Shown in pieces: positions 36,303 through 47,947 of a stretch of DNA of 64,000 nt. The notes under the pieces were generated by a model, which had not been told where the DNA came from, made no database searches, and worked only from the letters and a program-made list of their open reading frames with translations. The stretch is taken from positions 22,100,092 through 22,164,091 of the forward strand of contig CM055611.1 of NCBI GenBank assembly GCA_029379385.1, in the 5' to 3' direction. The stretch's first letter is position 1, and every line of letters begins with the position of its first letter. A program made the position numbers and the translations under genes. The stretch comes from Quillaja saponaria (Eukaryota > Streptophyta > Magnoliopsida > Fabales > Quillajaceae).

Positions 36303-37302
36303 TTGAAGAAGATCCTCTGCCTTGTAATCTGAATCAACTTCTCGTAGCTTGTAATACTGCATAAACTCGTTGAAGCTTTTGGTGGCCACTATCCTCCCAA
36401 ACCTTGTATTTTTGCTTCAAGTTCGTCTGGCTTTTGGTGGCAGCTAACCTTGCCTGTCTCCTTTTCACATCGCTTCTAGCATTATGTATCTTTTTTTCTT
36501 TTTCATGGAGTTCCAATTTTGTTTGTATTCTTTCCTTGGGTACTGCTTTGCATATTCATTATCACTCGTCCATCCCTCTTCGACAAATAGGGGTGGACAT
36601 CATATATTTGAGTTTCGTTTTAGTCCATTTGCAAACAATTGTTTGGCAATATATACACATAAAAATTACTCCTATCACTTCTGATTATTTACCCAATTCC
36701 AGTTTTGTTTAATTTTTCTTTCTTGCGTTTTCTGGGGTCTGGGTCTTGGAGGTAAAGGTCCTGTCTGAAACAGTAGTATCCCCATTGGAATCTCTACAAT
36801 TTTGATGACAAACAGGTAGAATGGTCTCGTTTTAGAGAATCATATTTGAAAGCCCTATGCTTGTTAGCGTGGACAGTGAGGCAAGTTAGACTTCCAGTCT
36901 ACGGTCTCTTCCTTCTAGATAAGGTTTTTTCTCAGCATAAAATGTTTCCATGCTTTTTTAAGAGAAACAAAAAAATGCATTTTGACTTCAATCAATTTTG
37001 GTCAATAGGTTTTTGTCATGGAAGTATTTAGCGTTATCCTATTAGAAAAGAAAGTTCCGATAAGATTATTGAATCAAGAAATTAGTTGTGTAATGGTAAA
37101 CCAATTTAAGAAGTTCTACCGTATGGTGGTTGAGGTTTCTGAAATGTTTGTCTTGCAAGTGAGGTTTGGTTTGAAGATTGGTGGCAGTCTTCCTTTCTAC
37201 TTTTATTTGGTGAGTTGGTGAGGGCAAGTAAATGGGTGATAAGGAACAACCAAGAAACGTTTTTCTTTTGGCTTACACATAACTTCGCGTGGAATGTGAA
37301 TC
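36303..37302. other. COPB 3' UTR and spacer to EXO70
   Basis: The COPB 3' UTR probably occupies the first few hundred bases. No conserved frame or repeat is seen in the rest. Confidence 0.6.
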
Positions 37303-37312
37303 CTATATAAAA
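37303..37312 (+). promoter_or_regulatory. TATA box of the EXO70 gene
   Basis: CTATATAAAA ends 45 bases before the ATG at 37358. This is a short leader but a strong match. Confidence 0.6.
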
Positions 37313-37357
37313 TCCCAAATAGTGATTTAGGATTCAAGATTATGACATCTGAAGCCA

Positions 37358-39380
37358 ATGGCAGAGATAGATAACTTTGAGAATCTTGAAACTGCTAGAA
37401 AGCTCTTGCAGACTAGCTTAGAACAATCAAGAGCTCTTAGTTCTGGATTAGAAGACACAGGGGCCAAGACTGGAACAGATCAACCAGAGATGGCAATCCT
37501 TGGAAGCTTCAGTTAGACCTATCTCTATGCAACAATGCTCATTGCTTGAAATTGGAGACCATGTTGACCGTGTCATTGGCCCTACTGCTGCTGTGCTCAA
37601 GGTTTTTTCTTCTGTTCGTCTGCTGGAGAAATCACTCTTCACTGACCCATCTACCGATCTTTGCGCATACCTCTCAGACACGAAACGGCTAGAAGAAGCA
37701 TTGAAATTTCTTGCTGATAATTGCAGGCTAGCAATTCAGTGGCTGGAGGGGATCATTGAGTTCTTGGAAGTAAAAGCCAACACCAATGAATTGTACAAGT
37801 TGAATGTGAACAAATCTTTGAGAATTCTACAACAACTGCAGGGAATGGAAGAGCATGCTCGCCTGGACGGAGGGATTCTCAGTACTGCATTTGAAAAGCT
37901 AGAAACTGAATTCAGGCAGCTTCTGACACAAAACAGTGTGCCTCTTCCAATGGCTTCTTTAGCATCTTCCCTTGGGCAACAAGCTTGCGTTGCTGAATCA
38001 CCATTTCCAAGGCCTATTATTGATAAGTTGCAAGCTATTATTGAAAGATTAAATCTTAACGACAGGCTCGAGAATTGCAAAGCTATATATGTAGAAGTTC
38101 GGTGTCTAAATGCTGAAAGAAGTTTAGAGTCTGTAAATCTGAGTTACCTTGAGATACTAGCCACTGGATTCGAGGATGTACTTGGCATAGAGAATTCCAT
38201 AGACCAATGGAGCAGGCATTTAGAGTTGGTTGTGAAACATCTGTTCGAGCATGAGTACAGGCTGTGCAACAATGTCTATGAAAGACTTGGGTCGGATGTG
38301 TGGACAGGTTGTTTTGCAGAAATTGCAACCGAAGTAGGAATTCTTTCTTTTCTCCAATTTGGAAGGCATGTAACTGAGAGTACAAACCACCCCATCAAAC
38401 TGTTGAAGCTATTGGACATTTTTAGAGTCTTGAACAGTCTGAGATTTGATTTTAACAGGCTTTTTAGTGGAAAAGCCTGTGAAGAAATTAGAACCATGAC
38501 AAGGGATCTTATCAAGAGAGTTGTCAATGGCGCTGCCCAGATTTTCTGGGAGCTTCCAGCCCAAGTGGAGCTGGAAAGGCGAAGTTCTCCTCCTCTGGAC
38601 GGTAGCATCCCAAGGCTGGTAAGCTTTGTAACAAACTACTGTAATCAGCTGCTTGGGGATAGTTATATGCCATATTTAACCCAGGTATTGGAAATCAATC
38701 TGAGCTGGAGACAGGAGCCATATCAAGATGATCTTGTTTTCAGCCAAGTCTATCACATTGTCAAGGAAATTGCCCTTAATTTGGATGCATGGTCAAAGGC
38801 TTATGAGGACATCTCTTTGTCCTACCTGTTCATGATGAATAACCACTTGCATTTCTACAATTTGAGAGGCACAGTGCTTGGGAATATGATGGGAGAATCT
38901 TGGTTAAAAGCACATGAGCAATACAAGGACTATTTTGCTGCCCTTTATTTGAGGGAGAGTTGGGGAAAGCTTATGTGTCTTATCAATCAAAAGGGTCAGC
39001 TTTCATCCTCTAATGATGGCAGAGTGAGTAATCAAGTTTTGGTTAAGAAACTTCAGGCATTTAATGTAGGTTTTGATGAAAGGTATAAGAAGCAATCCAA
39101 TTGGGTCATCTCAGATGAAAACTTGAGAAAGAAAGTGTGCAAGCATCTGGTGGAAGGAGTTGTACCTATTTATAAGACCTACATGCAGAATTACTGCTTT
39201 TCAAATCAAAAGGATGCAGGTAAGTATGTTAAATACACTGCAGAGAGTTTGGAGAATATGCTTAACTCTCTGTTTCTGCCCCAGCTAAGGAAGTATGGTA
39301 ACATAGAAAAAGCACAATGGATAGGTAAAATAAAAGAGGTTATGAGCAATCAATTTCGCTTGGCTCTCAAGGCTGTGTGA
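37358..39380 (+). CDS. EXO70G: EXO70 exocyst subunit, G type, with a one-base frameshift
   Basis: Exocyst subunit that helps tether secretory vesicles at the plasma membrane. It is intronless. The ATG at 37358 starts MAEIDNFENLETARKLLQ, the expected N-terminal coiled-coil. After codon 36 one extra A (37466 or 37467) throws the frame into a stop at about 37515. The family sequence resumes in the next frame (LEQINQRWQSLEASVRPI) and stays open to TGA at 39378-39380. Without the extra base the protein would be 673 residues, a normal EXO70 length. The C-terminal EXO70 domain looks complete, including FNRLFSGKACEEI, EHEQYKDYFAALYLRESWGK-like and KYVKYTAESLENML-like stretches. Use of the ATG at 37527 would give about 617 residues without the N-terminus. 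It is either recently broken or an assembly error. A truncated second copy lies at 44323. Confidence 0.8.
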
Positions 39381-39792
39381 CTCTCTATGCCCTTGCATAC
39401 ACAATGTATATAGTGTGGAGAGTATTCAAAATTTGCTAATAGTCCTCTTATTGTTGTTCAGCTGACCTCCAAAGCATCATTGCTTATGTAAATTAATTAA
39501 GTTATTATTACTCAAAATGATTGATTAAGACTCGGTAAGGTCAATATCCAAGATTCAAACCCGAACAACTGATTTGCAAATTGCAAGAACTTCAAGACCT
39601 AATGAAAAATTGAACTGCAAGATTTTCTTTTTATTGGGAGATACATAATAAAGTGCAGGATTGTATCTATAATTTTATAGAATGCAAGATTGAATGAGAA
39701 ACAAAAACTTACTGGTTTATTGGTAAGGGGTTTGGGTGAAATGGTGAATTTTATTATTGATAAAGACATCAAGACTAAGGTTTTGATTGATT

Positions 39793-41223
39793 CTATTTAT
39801 TGGTAAGGGACTGGATCAATTGGTCCAATTTGGTGTCAGATGACCCACCTTTTTTCACAGCTTGCCTTGCCATTTTCCCTATTGCTTGTGCCCTCTCCCT
39901 AGCTTTCCTCCCTATGTCTCCTACCATCAACTCCTTGACACCATCACTGATTACCCTTCTATCAACGGTCATCATTTTCTCTTCTCCAACACTCTCTTGA
40001 GGAAACAATTGTATCCCTGCTCCAAGTTCCCAAGCTACAACCTTTGCATTCAATGGTTGCTCTGCATCCATCGGCCAAGCCAATAGGGGGACTCCCATGG
40101 ACAAGCTCTCTAGTACTGAATTCCACCCACAATGGCTTAAAAATCCAACAACTGCAGGGTGTGCTAGTATGCTTCGCTGCTCCACCCAATCACGTACAAC
40201 TAACCCTCTCCCGTTCACCCTCTCAGTCCAATCATCTGGTGGGTCCCATTCTTTTGATCTTGCAGCCCAAATGAATGGATATCCTGCCATCTCCAATCCA
40301 AAAGCAATCTCCTCCATCTGATTGTTTGACAAGTGTGCCTGTGTCCCAAAAGACACATAGAGCACACCGTTGGATCCAACATGTCTGTCCAACCACTTGA
40401 CATACGGACCAGATTCGTTCTCTTTTTGGATGTGGGTCCCATCTTGATCATAAAGTAGAGCAGGCCCCACGCACCAAATCTTGGCTTTGTAGTAGAATAT
40501 AGCTTCTAGAGCAGCAACATACTCACCTTCAAGTTCGTCAAAGCTGTTAGCAAGAACACCATAGCTACTCTTATCCGCTTCCTCTACCTCCTCCATAATT
40601 TGTAAAAATGGTTCATCGGGATCGCCTCGTTGGATCGACTCCGGGAAATCGGACTTGTTCAAAGTGAATGAAATCTTCAAATCTGGTAAATATATAGGTT
40701 CTGAGTACATTGAAGCTTTTATACATTGTCGATGTATAAAAGCTGTTTTGATAATGAGCATTGGTAGCACTCCCATTCCATGAAAGACAATTCGAGGAAT
40801 TCCGAATAAGTAACAGGAATCTAGTGTCCAGCTTAAGAAGAAATCAGATATGACACAAATCGGAGGACACCCATTTTCAAACATAGTTCTAAGAACATTT
40901 TCAAAAGTTTGTTTCATTCTTTTTGTGGCAGTGAGAAAGGGAAGTAAGTGACTCATTGAAGGAAGATTGACAGTGTTTTCACATCCTTCAGGCAAGTCGT
41001 TAACTCTTGGAAATGGTATAATTGACAAAGAGATTGATGGGTGGTTGGAGATCTTGCTAAGAATGAATGGGGCATTTGATGGGGTAGTGATTATGGTTAG
41101 TTTGAGGCCACGGCTTGCCAATGTCTTTGAAATGTCTAGTAATGGAAGAGTATGACCCTGAGCCATGTAAGGGAAAACGACTACATGGGGTGGTGCAGGT
41201 GCTGGTGATTGTGTAGAAGCCAT
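39793..41223 (-). CDS. UDP-glycosyltransferase, UGT90-like, copy 1
   Basis: Family 1 glycosyltransferase that moves sugar from a UDP-sugar to a small molecule, in the cytosol. It has 476 residues with no intron. The catalytic His24 lies in MAQGHTLPL and its partner Asp127 in CVISDFFLSW. The 44-residue PSPG donor-binding box spans 346-389, with HCGWNS near its middle and a final Gln, which usually goes with UDP-glucose. The overall sequence is closest to the UGT90A group as I recall it. The acceptor is unknown. The gene runs towards EXO70, with 412 bases between the stop codons. A TATA box lies about 80 bases upstream of the ATG. It looks functional. Confidence 0.9.
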   Translation of the reverse strand: MASTQSPAPAPPHVVVFPYMAQGHTLPLLDISKTLASRGLKLTIITTPSNAPFILSKISNHPSISLSIIPFPRVNDLPEGCENTVNLPSMSHLLPFLTATKRMKQTFENVLRTMFENGCPPICVISDFFLSWTLDSCYLFGIPRIVFHGMGVLPMLIIKTAFIHRQCIKASMYSEPIYLPDLKISFTLNKSDFPESIQRGDPDEPFLQIMEEVEEADKSSYGVLANSFDELEGEYVAALEAIFYYKAKIWCVGPALLYDQDGTHIQKENESGPYVKWLDRHVGSNGVLYVSFGTQAHLSNNQMEEIAFGLEMAGYPFIWAARSKEWDPPDDWTERVNGRGLVVRDWVEQRSILAHPAVVGFLSHCGWNSVLESLSMGVPLLAWPMDAEQPLNAKVVAWELGAGIQLFPQESVGEEKMMTVDRRVISDGVKELMVGDIGRKARERAQAIGKMARQAVKKGGSSDTKLDQLIQSLTNK

Positions 41224-41300
41224 AATTGAAACTACTACTGCTACAGAAATCTAATTTGAATCTGGCTCCTCTAAATGCAAGTTTCACTAGGTAAACTGCA

Positions 41301-41310
41301 TATATATAAT
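41301..41310 (-). promoter_or_regulatory. TATA box of UGT copy 1
   Basis: The minus strand reads ATTATATATA, 78-87 bases before the ATG at 41223. At the equivalent place UGT copy 2 has a weaker ATTATTTATATTC. Confidence 0.5.
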
Positions 41311-41763
41311 CCAAATGCAGTTTGGAAATTCCAATCCCACTTCTTAGATAGGATTATGCAATCTGATATGATATGGAAAGAAAGTCAAAACATTGATTGA
41401 TGTCCTTACAAAGAATATATGAGATTACCATTTAGATTTGACGTGCATACATCCACTGTCATTGCCCATTGACTGATGTCCTTCCAAAGAGTACACGAGA
41501 TTACATTCTACATTTGGCATGCATGTATCCGGTGCCATAACTTTTAGTAGCCATATGCATGCATGTAATAAAATCATTTAATCTCAGCAAAAAATCAGTT
41601 AGTGAATTACTGTATCTAGGGAAGTCTAAAATCACAGAGTAATTAGAAGGAGCGTCCCAGTTAATGAACACTACTTTTCGGGATTTGGATCCTTCAGAGT
41701 GTACATGGATAAAAAGTTGTAAAAGAAAAAAACCTAAACGTAACTCCTTTTAGGCTTTTAGCA

Positions 41764-42729
41764 TTACATCTGCTTCAATTGTTTCACCTTCTGAAAATCA
41801 GGGGGATGGAAATTCTTTTCCACCTCCCAACCCAGTTGAGACATACATGCAAATATGCAATTAAATGTGGACTTGGCACCTTTTTCATTGGAGACTTCTC
41901 TGGGAAAGGGAATTCGGATTTCGGACTTGAATATACCTTTCTGAGGGAGAAGAGACGCAAGTCAAAGCCTAATCGGTCAACCCATATCATCCTTGCTTCC
42001 GAGATCTACCAAGAAAAGTGAATCCCACAAGAACATGGTGAGCTGAAAAAGGAAAAAAATATTAATTACTAAAAGAAGATAATATTAGACAATTTTGTTT
42101 CATGGTCACCCATTTTCTTTAATCCTCATGTTCCTGTCTAATATGTCATTTGATGAACTCTTTACACGTATGTTTCATTCCATTTATTCAACCTTAGATT
42201 TCCTTTTCGAAAATTGTAAACCCAACTAACGATTCTCAAGTTGGATCAAAATTTCAATAGTAATTGTTTGAGCAATTGAATTACCACAAAATACTAGTAA
42301 GAATCAGAGATAATGAATTACTCCAAACCTGGAAATCAAAATCAACATACACATTGCAAAAGCGAGCAACATCTTCCAGATTAATTCTTGGTATTAGTCT
42401 CATTCACCAGCTTTTCTGCAAAGTCTCGAAGAGGATCAGGTTGTGCATTTCTATAATCTGAGGAATTGACCCCTACACTATCCTGGAACAGATGTAAACA
42501 TCAGTTTTTCCCTTGGCCGTAAGTCATTATCAGCATCAAGACAACAGTAGAAGGTGCTGACTCTGAAGAGATGACCAACGCACAAGGAAATATGACATGA
42601 ATAACAATATAAAACCTGACACACCTCCTTGAAGTGTTCCATCTGCAATACTCGCTCTACAGCTTCAACATAAATAAGATTTTCATCAACTTGTTCTCCA
42701 AACCTTTTCGTCCAGAAAGAACCAAGCCG
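41764..42729 (-). pseudogene. GluTR-binding protein (PGR7-like) 3' fragment, copy 1
   Basis: Three exons of a plastid protein with a pyridoxamine-oxidase-like plus DUF2470 layout, as in the glutamyl-tRNA reductase-binding protein. They are 42729-about 42623 (RFGEQVDENLIYVEAVERVLQ), about 42482-42340 (VNSSDYRNAQPDPLRDFAEK) and about 42020-41764 (MIWVDRLGFDLRLFS, ending VKQLKQM). A 4-base insertion in the middle exon creates a stop after NTKN. The last exon is frameshifted after RLFS. The 5' half is missing: intron sequence continues to about 43190 and then joins intron sequence of another gene. It is clearly dead. Confidence 0.8.
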
Positions 42730-43214
42730 CTGCAGTAATGGCATTCAATGTTCAAATACAAATAACTGTTTGACTAGAGGATTCAATAAACAAAAATAGA
42801 ACATCAAATTCAATAAGCCAGAGCAGTATTGAATAGATGGCTCAAGTGCAGCAAAAGTCAGCTACTTGACTGTGGAACAGGTAATGATGTAAACTAACAA
42901 TGGTTTTGAGTAACAGTTCTACTATATTCTGCAATTGATATATAAATCATAAAAAACTATGAAAACTAAAAAGATGACCTCATGCAACCCGAACTACAAC
43001 ATTACGAGTCTATTGTCATAGTCAACCGTACAAATGCTAGGTAACATTTGAGAGGAGAACTGGGTACAATTGTCCAGGAAAGCCCCTACAGGAGTTTGCC
43101 AAGTCAACTGAGAAATCTTCAAGAGAAAATGAATGGCCAGTCAATTCCAACATCATCCAGCATACAAAAGGTACCCTACGTGATTCCTGAACAAAACGAG
43201 GCCTAGCTACACCA

Positions 43215-44322
43215 ATTATAAGGGGACATTTTCTTATGAAATTGATGGGATTATCTGTCCATTGATGAACTTATTGTACGAACATGAAACGAGAAGTAAA
43301 CTGTAACTTACAGGAACTTTATTATTGGGATCAATAGTGTAGGAAAACTTAATAATTGCATCATTCATTAAGTGCAAAAACTCTTCAGTTTACATGGAAT
43401 TTCTTGGTCACCTTCATTTAAGGTCTTTATATGTCCATCTTAGTTCATAATTGACATTCATAACCGCCACGCATTGGATGAACATACTCCAGTTTGCACA
43501 TGTAAACAGTCAGTCAGTCTGGATCCTACTTAAGCTGTCTGATTTTATAGTCAATTACCTTACTGACTCTATTGCGGCAAATATGACTTGACATTTGACT
43601 GTACTAGTGAGGATCCACAGTTTGCTACAACGAGAGTTATATTTTGTTTTGCATACCTCTTCTTTTGCATGGGTATTAAAGTAGGAATTTCATCGTAACA
43701 AATTTTTTGTTTCATTGATTGTATGGTGACACTGGCAGTTCTTAACCTGCAACTACTTGTTTCTTTTCTTCATCTTCAGGAAAAAAATTGAAGAAATTCC
43801 TGAGGAAAGGCGACATCGACTGCTGCACTTGCTGCAACCTAGGTCTACATTTGTCAATTATCGGTCTTCACCTTTGCAATCTTTTATTCTTTCTTTTTTA
43901 TTTAAAAGGAGTTCTTATACTTTTCCTTGTACTCTCTTCTTTCTTCTTTGAAATTATGAATAATATTTCTTTTTCTATAAAAAAAATCTTATAAATATGT
44001 GCAATCATTGATATGCTTGGCAGATATATGCAGGCTTATATCAAGGGCTTGCAGGTAGCTGGCACAAGATATATGCAGGTTTATATCAAGGGCTTGTCCA
44101 ATGAAGATGACGGTGATGCTTGAATATTATAACTGTCGAACAAGTGGTGGTAAGTAATTTATATATTGCTGTTTCTACATGACCATAGTTATTAAATTTT
44201 TGGAAATATCTCAATTCTGTGTAAAGGGAACATAGCTAAAAAATGTATAAAAAAGAAGAAGCTCAAGTGGATGGACGAATAGTCACGGGATAGTTTTTTT
44301 CCTATGCTGATAATATTAAACA
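43215..44322 (+). pseudogene. Orphan exons 3-4 of the EMB2737-like gene
   Basis: Aligns with about 51605-52715. The exon at 43780-43842 (KKIEEIPEERRHRLLHLLQP) keeps the correct 63-base length and frame. The next exon (about 44032-44150) is scrambled by a local repeat of ATATGCAGG-TTATATCAAGG. Exons 1-2 and 5-8 are absent. At about 44322 the sequence passes directly into EXO70 homology. Confidence 0.8.
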
Positions 44323-45442
44323 TCTGTTTGAGGATGTACTTGGCATAGAGAATTACATAGATCAATGGAGCATGCATTTATAGTTGGTTGTGAAAAATCT
44401 GTTCGAGCATGAGTACAGGCTTTGCAACAATGTGTATGAAAGACATAGTTCGGATGTGTGGACAGGTTGTTTTGCAGAAATTGCAACTGAAGTAGGAATT
44501 CTCTCTTTTCTCCAATTTGTAAGGCATGTGACTGTGAGTAAAAACCACCCCATCAAACTGTTGAAGCTATTGGACATTTTCAGAGTCTTGAACAGCCTGA
44601 GATTTTACTTTTACGGGCTTTTTAGTGGAAAAGCCTGTGAAGAAATTTTAACCATGACAAGGGATCTTATCAAGAGAGTTGTCAATGGTGCTGCCCAGAT
44701 TTTCATCAGCTGCTTGGGGATAGTTATATGCCATATTTAACCCAGGTTTTGGAAATAAATCTGAGCTGGAGACAGGAGACAAGATGGTCTTGTTTTCAGC
44801 CAAGTCTATCACATTGTTAAGGAAATTGCCCTTAATTTGTATGCATGGTCAAAGGCGTATGAGGACATCTCTTTGTCCTACCTTTTCAGATGAATAATCA
44901 CTTGCATTTCTACAATTTGAAAGACACAGTGCTTGGTAAAATGATGGGAAAGTCTTGGTTAAAAGCACATGAGCAGTACAAGGACTATTTTGCTGCCCTT
45001 TATTTGAGGGAGAGTTGGGGAAGGGAAAGCCTCTGCGTCTTACCAATCAAAAGGGTCAATTTTCATCCTCTAATGATGGCAGAGTGAGTAATCAAGTTTT
45101 GGTTAAGAAACTTCAGGCATTTAATGTAGGTTTTGATGATATAAGAAGCAATCCAATTGGGTCATCTCAGATGAAAACTTGAGAAAGAAAGTGTGCAAGC
45201 ATCTGGTGGAAGGAGTTGTACCTATTTATAAGACCTACATGCAGAACTACTGCTTTTCAAATCAAAAGGATGCCAAAGCAGGTAAGTATGTTAACTACAC
45301 TGCAGATAGTTTGGAGAATACGTTCAACTTTCCGTTTCAGCCCCAGCTGAGGAAGTATGGTAGCATAGAAAATGCACAATGGATAGGTAAAATAAAAGAG
45401 ATTATGAACAATCAATTTCACTTGACTCTCACGGCTGTGTGA
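44323..45442 (+). pseudogene. EXO70G second copy, truncated and decayed
   Basis: Aligns with the first EXO70 from about 38167 to its stop, so the first 270 or so codons were never included. Lesions include GAG to TAG soon after the start of homology (about 44382), loss of about 105 bases after AQIF (removing the WELPAQVELERR region), loss of about 17 bases around 44778, and further small indels near 44887, 45024 and 45139. It cannot make an EXO70. Confidence 0.9.
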
Positions 45443-45885
45443 CTGTCTATGCCGTTGACTACACAATGTATAATGAGTGGGGAATATTCAAAAATTTGTC
45501 CATAGTCCTCTTGTTTTTATGTTAATCTCCAAAGCAGTATTGCTAATGTAAATTAATTAAATTGTTATTGCTCAAAATAAATGTAAGAAGATTGATCAAG
45601 ACTTGGTAAGATCAAGATTCAAGATTCAAATCTTAATAATAAATTTGCAAATTGCAAGAGGGTTTTGGTGTAATCCCCATCAAGACCATCCCCAAGACCT
45701 AATGAAATATTGAAGCGTAAGATTTTCTTTTTCTTGGGAGATAAAAAATAAAGTGCAGGATTGTATCTATAATTTTATGGAATCCAAGATTGAACGAGAA
45801 GCAAAAACTAATTGGTTTATTGGTAAGGGATTGGATCAAATGGTGGAATTTATTATTGATAAAGACAACAAGACTAAGGTTTTGA

Positions 45886-46014
45886 TTGATTCTATTTATT
45901 GGTTAGGGACTGGAGCAATAGGTGGTTTTGATTGATTCCATTTATTGGTAAGGGACTGGATCAATAGGTGGTTTGATTGATTCTATTTATTGGTAAGGGA
46001 CTGGATCAATTGGT
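45886..46014 (+). repeat. Three tandem copies of a 40-50-base unit at the UGT copy 2 3' end
   Basis: The unit TTGATTGATTCTATTTATTG plus a GGTAAGGGACTGGATCAAT tail occurs three times with small changes. The UGT copy 2 stop codon (45983-45985, minus strand) lies in the last unit. Copy 1 has only one unit (39782-39820). Confidence 0.8.
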
Positions 46015-47413
46015 CCAATTTGGTGTCAGATGACCCACCTTTTTTCACAGCTTGCCTTGCCATTTTCCCTATTGCTTGTGCCCTCTCCCTAGCTTTCCTC
46101 CCTATGTCTCCTACCATCAACTCCTTGACACCATCACTGATTACCCTTCTATCAACGGTCATCATTTTCTCTTCTCCAACACTTTCTTGTGGAAACAATT
46201 GTATCCCTGCTCCAAGTTCCCAAGCTACAACCTTTGCATTCAATGGTTGCTCTGCATCCATTGGCCAAGCCAATAGGGGGACTCCCATGGACAAGCTCTC
46301 GAGTACTGAATTCCACCCACAATGGCTTAAAAATCCAACAACTGCAGGGTGTGCTAGTATGCTTCGCTGCTCCACCCAATCACGTACAACTAACCCTCTC
46401 CCTTTCACCCTCTCAGTCCAATCATCTGGTGGGCCCCATTCTTTTGATCTTGCAGCCCAAATGAATGGATATCCTGCCATCTCCAATCCAAAAGCAATCT
46501 CCTCCATCTGATTGTTTGACAAGTGTGCCTGTGACCCAAAAGAAACATAGAGCACACCGTTGGATTCAACATGTTTGTCCAGCCACTTGACATACGGACA
46601 AGATTCGCTCTCCTTCTGGCGGTGCGCCCCATCTTGATCATAAAGTAGAACTGGCCCCACGCACCAAATCTTGGCATTGTTGGAAAATATAGCTTCTAGT
46701 GCAGCAACATACTCACCTTCAAGATCTTCGAAGCTGTTAGCAAGAACACCATAGCTACTCTTATCCGCTTCCTCTATCTCCTCCATAATTTGCAAAAATG
46801 GGTCATCGGGATCGCCACGTTGGATCGACTCCGGGAAATCCGACTTGTTCAAAGTGAATGAAATCTTCAAATCTGGAAAATATATAGGTTTTGAATACAT
46901 AGAAGCTTTTATACATAGTCTACGAATAAAAGCTGTTTTCAGAATAAGCGTTGGTAACACTCCCATTGCATGAAAAACGATACGAGGAATTCCGAATAAG
47001 CAACACGAGTCTAGTGTCCAGCTTAAGATGAAATCAGAAATGACACAAATTGGAGGACACCCATTTTCAAACATAGTTCTAAGAACATGTTCAAAAGGTT
47101 GTTTCATTCTTTTTGTCGCAGTGAAAAAGGGAAGTGAGTGACTCATTGAAGGAAGATTGGCAGTGTTTTCACATCCTTCAGGCAAGTCTTCAACTCTTGG
47201 AAATGGTATAATTGACAAAGAGATTGATGGATGGCTGGAGATCTTGGTAAGGATGAATGGGGCATTTGATGGTGTAGTAATTATGGTTAGTTTGAGGCCA
47301 CGGCTTGCCAATGTCTTTGAAATGTCTAGCAACGGAAGAGTACGACCCTGAGCCATGTAAGGGAAAATGACTACATGGGGTGGAGCAGGTGCTGGTGATT
47401 GTGCAGAAGCCAT
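45983..47413 (-). CDS. UDP-glycosyltransferase-like protein, copy 2, catalytic His lost
   Basis: Full-length 476-residue paralogue of the UGT at 39793, with no stop or frameshift. The ATG at 47413 is preferred because it matches copy 1. The PSPG box at 346-389 is intact, and residues 338-476 are identical to copy 1. The catalytic His24 is replaced by Arg (CAT to CGT, 47344-47342), giving MAQGRTLPL. Asp127 is kept. The N-terminal acceptor half differs at roughly 12 of the first 130 residues. Normal UGT catalysis is not expected without this His. A dead enzyme, a binding protein or altered chemistry are all possible. Confidence 0.85.
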   Translation of the reverse strand: MASAQSPAPAPPHVVIFPYMAQGRTLPLLDISKTLASRGLKLTIITTPSNAPFILTKISSHPSISLSIIPFPRVEDLPEGCENTANLPSMSHSLPFFTATKRMKQPFEHVLRTMFENGCPPICVISDFILSWTLDSCCLFGIPRIVFHAMGVLPTLILKTAFIRRLCIKASMYSKPIYFPDLKISFTLNKSDFPESIQRGDPDDPFLQIMEEIEEADKSSYGVLANSFEDLEGEYVAALEAIFSNNAKIWCVGPVLLYDQDGAHRQKESESCPYVKWLDKHVESNGVLYVSFGSQAHLSNNQMEEIAFGLEMAGYPFIWAARSKEWGPPDDWTERVKGRGLVVRDWVEQRSILAHPAVVGFLSHCGWNSVLESLSMGVPLLAWPMDAEQPLNAKVVAWELGAGIQLFPQESVGEEKMMTVDRRVISDGVKELMVGDIGRKARERAQAIGKMARQAVKKGGSSDTKLDQLIQSLTNK

Positions 47414-47947
47414 AATTGAAACTACCACTTCTACAGAAATCTAATTTGAATTTGAATCCTCTAAAATGCAAGTTTCACTAGGTAGACTGAATATAAATAA
47501 TCCAAATCCCGTTTGGAAATTCAAATCCCACTTTTCAGATTGGATTATGCAATCCGACATGATATGGAAAGAAAGTCTAAACATTGATTGATGTCCTTAC
47601 AAAGAATACATGAGATTACCATTTACAATTGCCGTGCATGTATCTGCTCCCATCACCCATTGAGTCACGTCCTTCCAAAGAATATATGAGATTACCTTCT
47701 ATATTTGGCGTGCATGCAGGTATCCGCTGCCATAACTTTTAGTAGCCATATGCATGCATGTAATAAAACCATTTAATCCCAGCAAAAAATCAGTTAGTGA
47801 ACTACTATATCTAGGAAAGTCTAAAATCATAAAGTAATTAGAAGGAGCATTCCAGTTAATGAACACTACTCTTTGGATCCTTTAGAGCGTATATCGATAA
47901 AGAGATGTAACAAACAAAAAAAAAAAAAAACCTGAAAGTAACTCCTT

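Noticed and set aside
45990..46511. 173-codon plus-strand frame opposite UGT copy 2
   Set aside because: It is the antisense shadow of the UGT coding region. The same shadow in copy 1 is broken by a stop.
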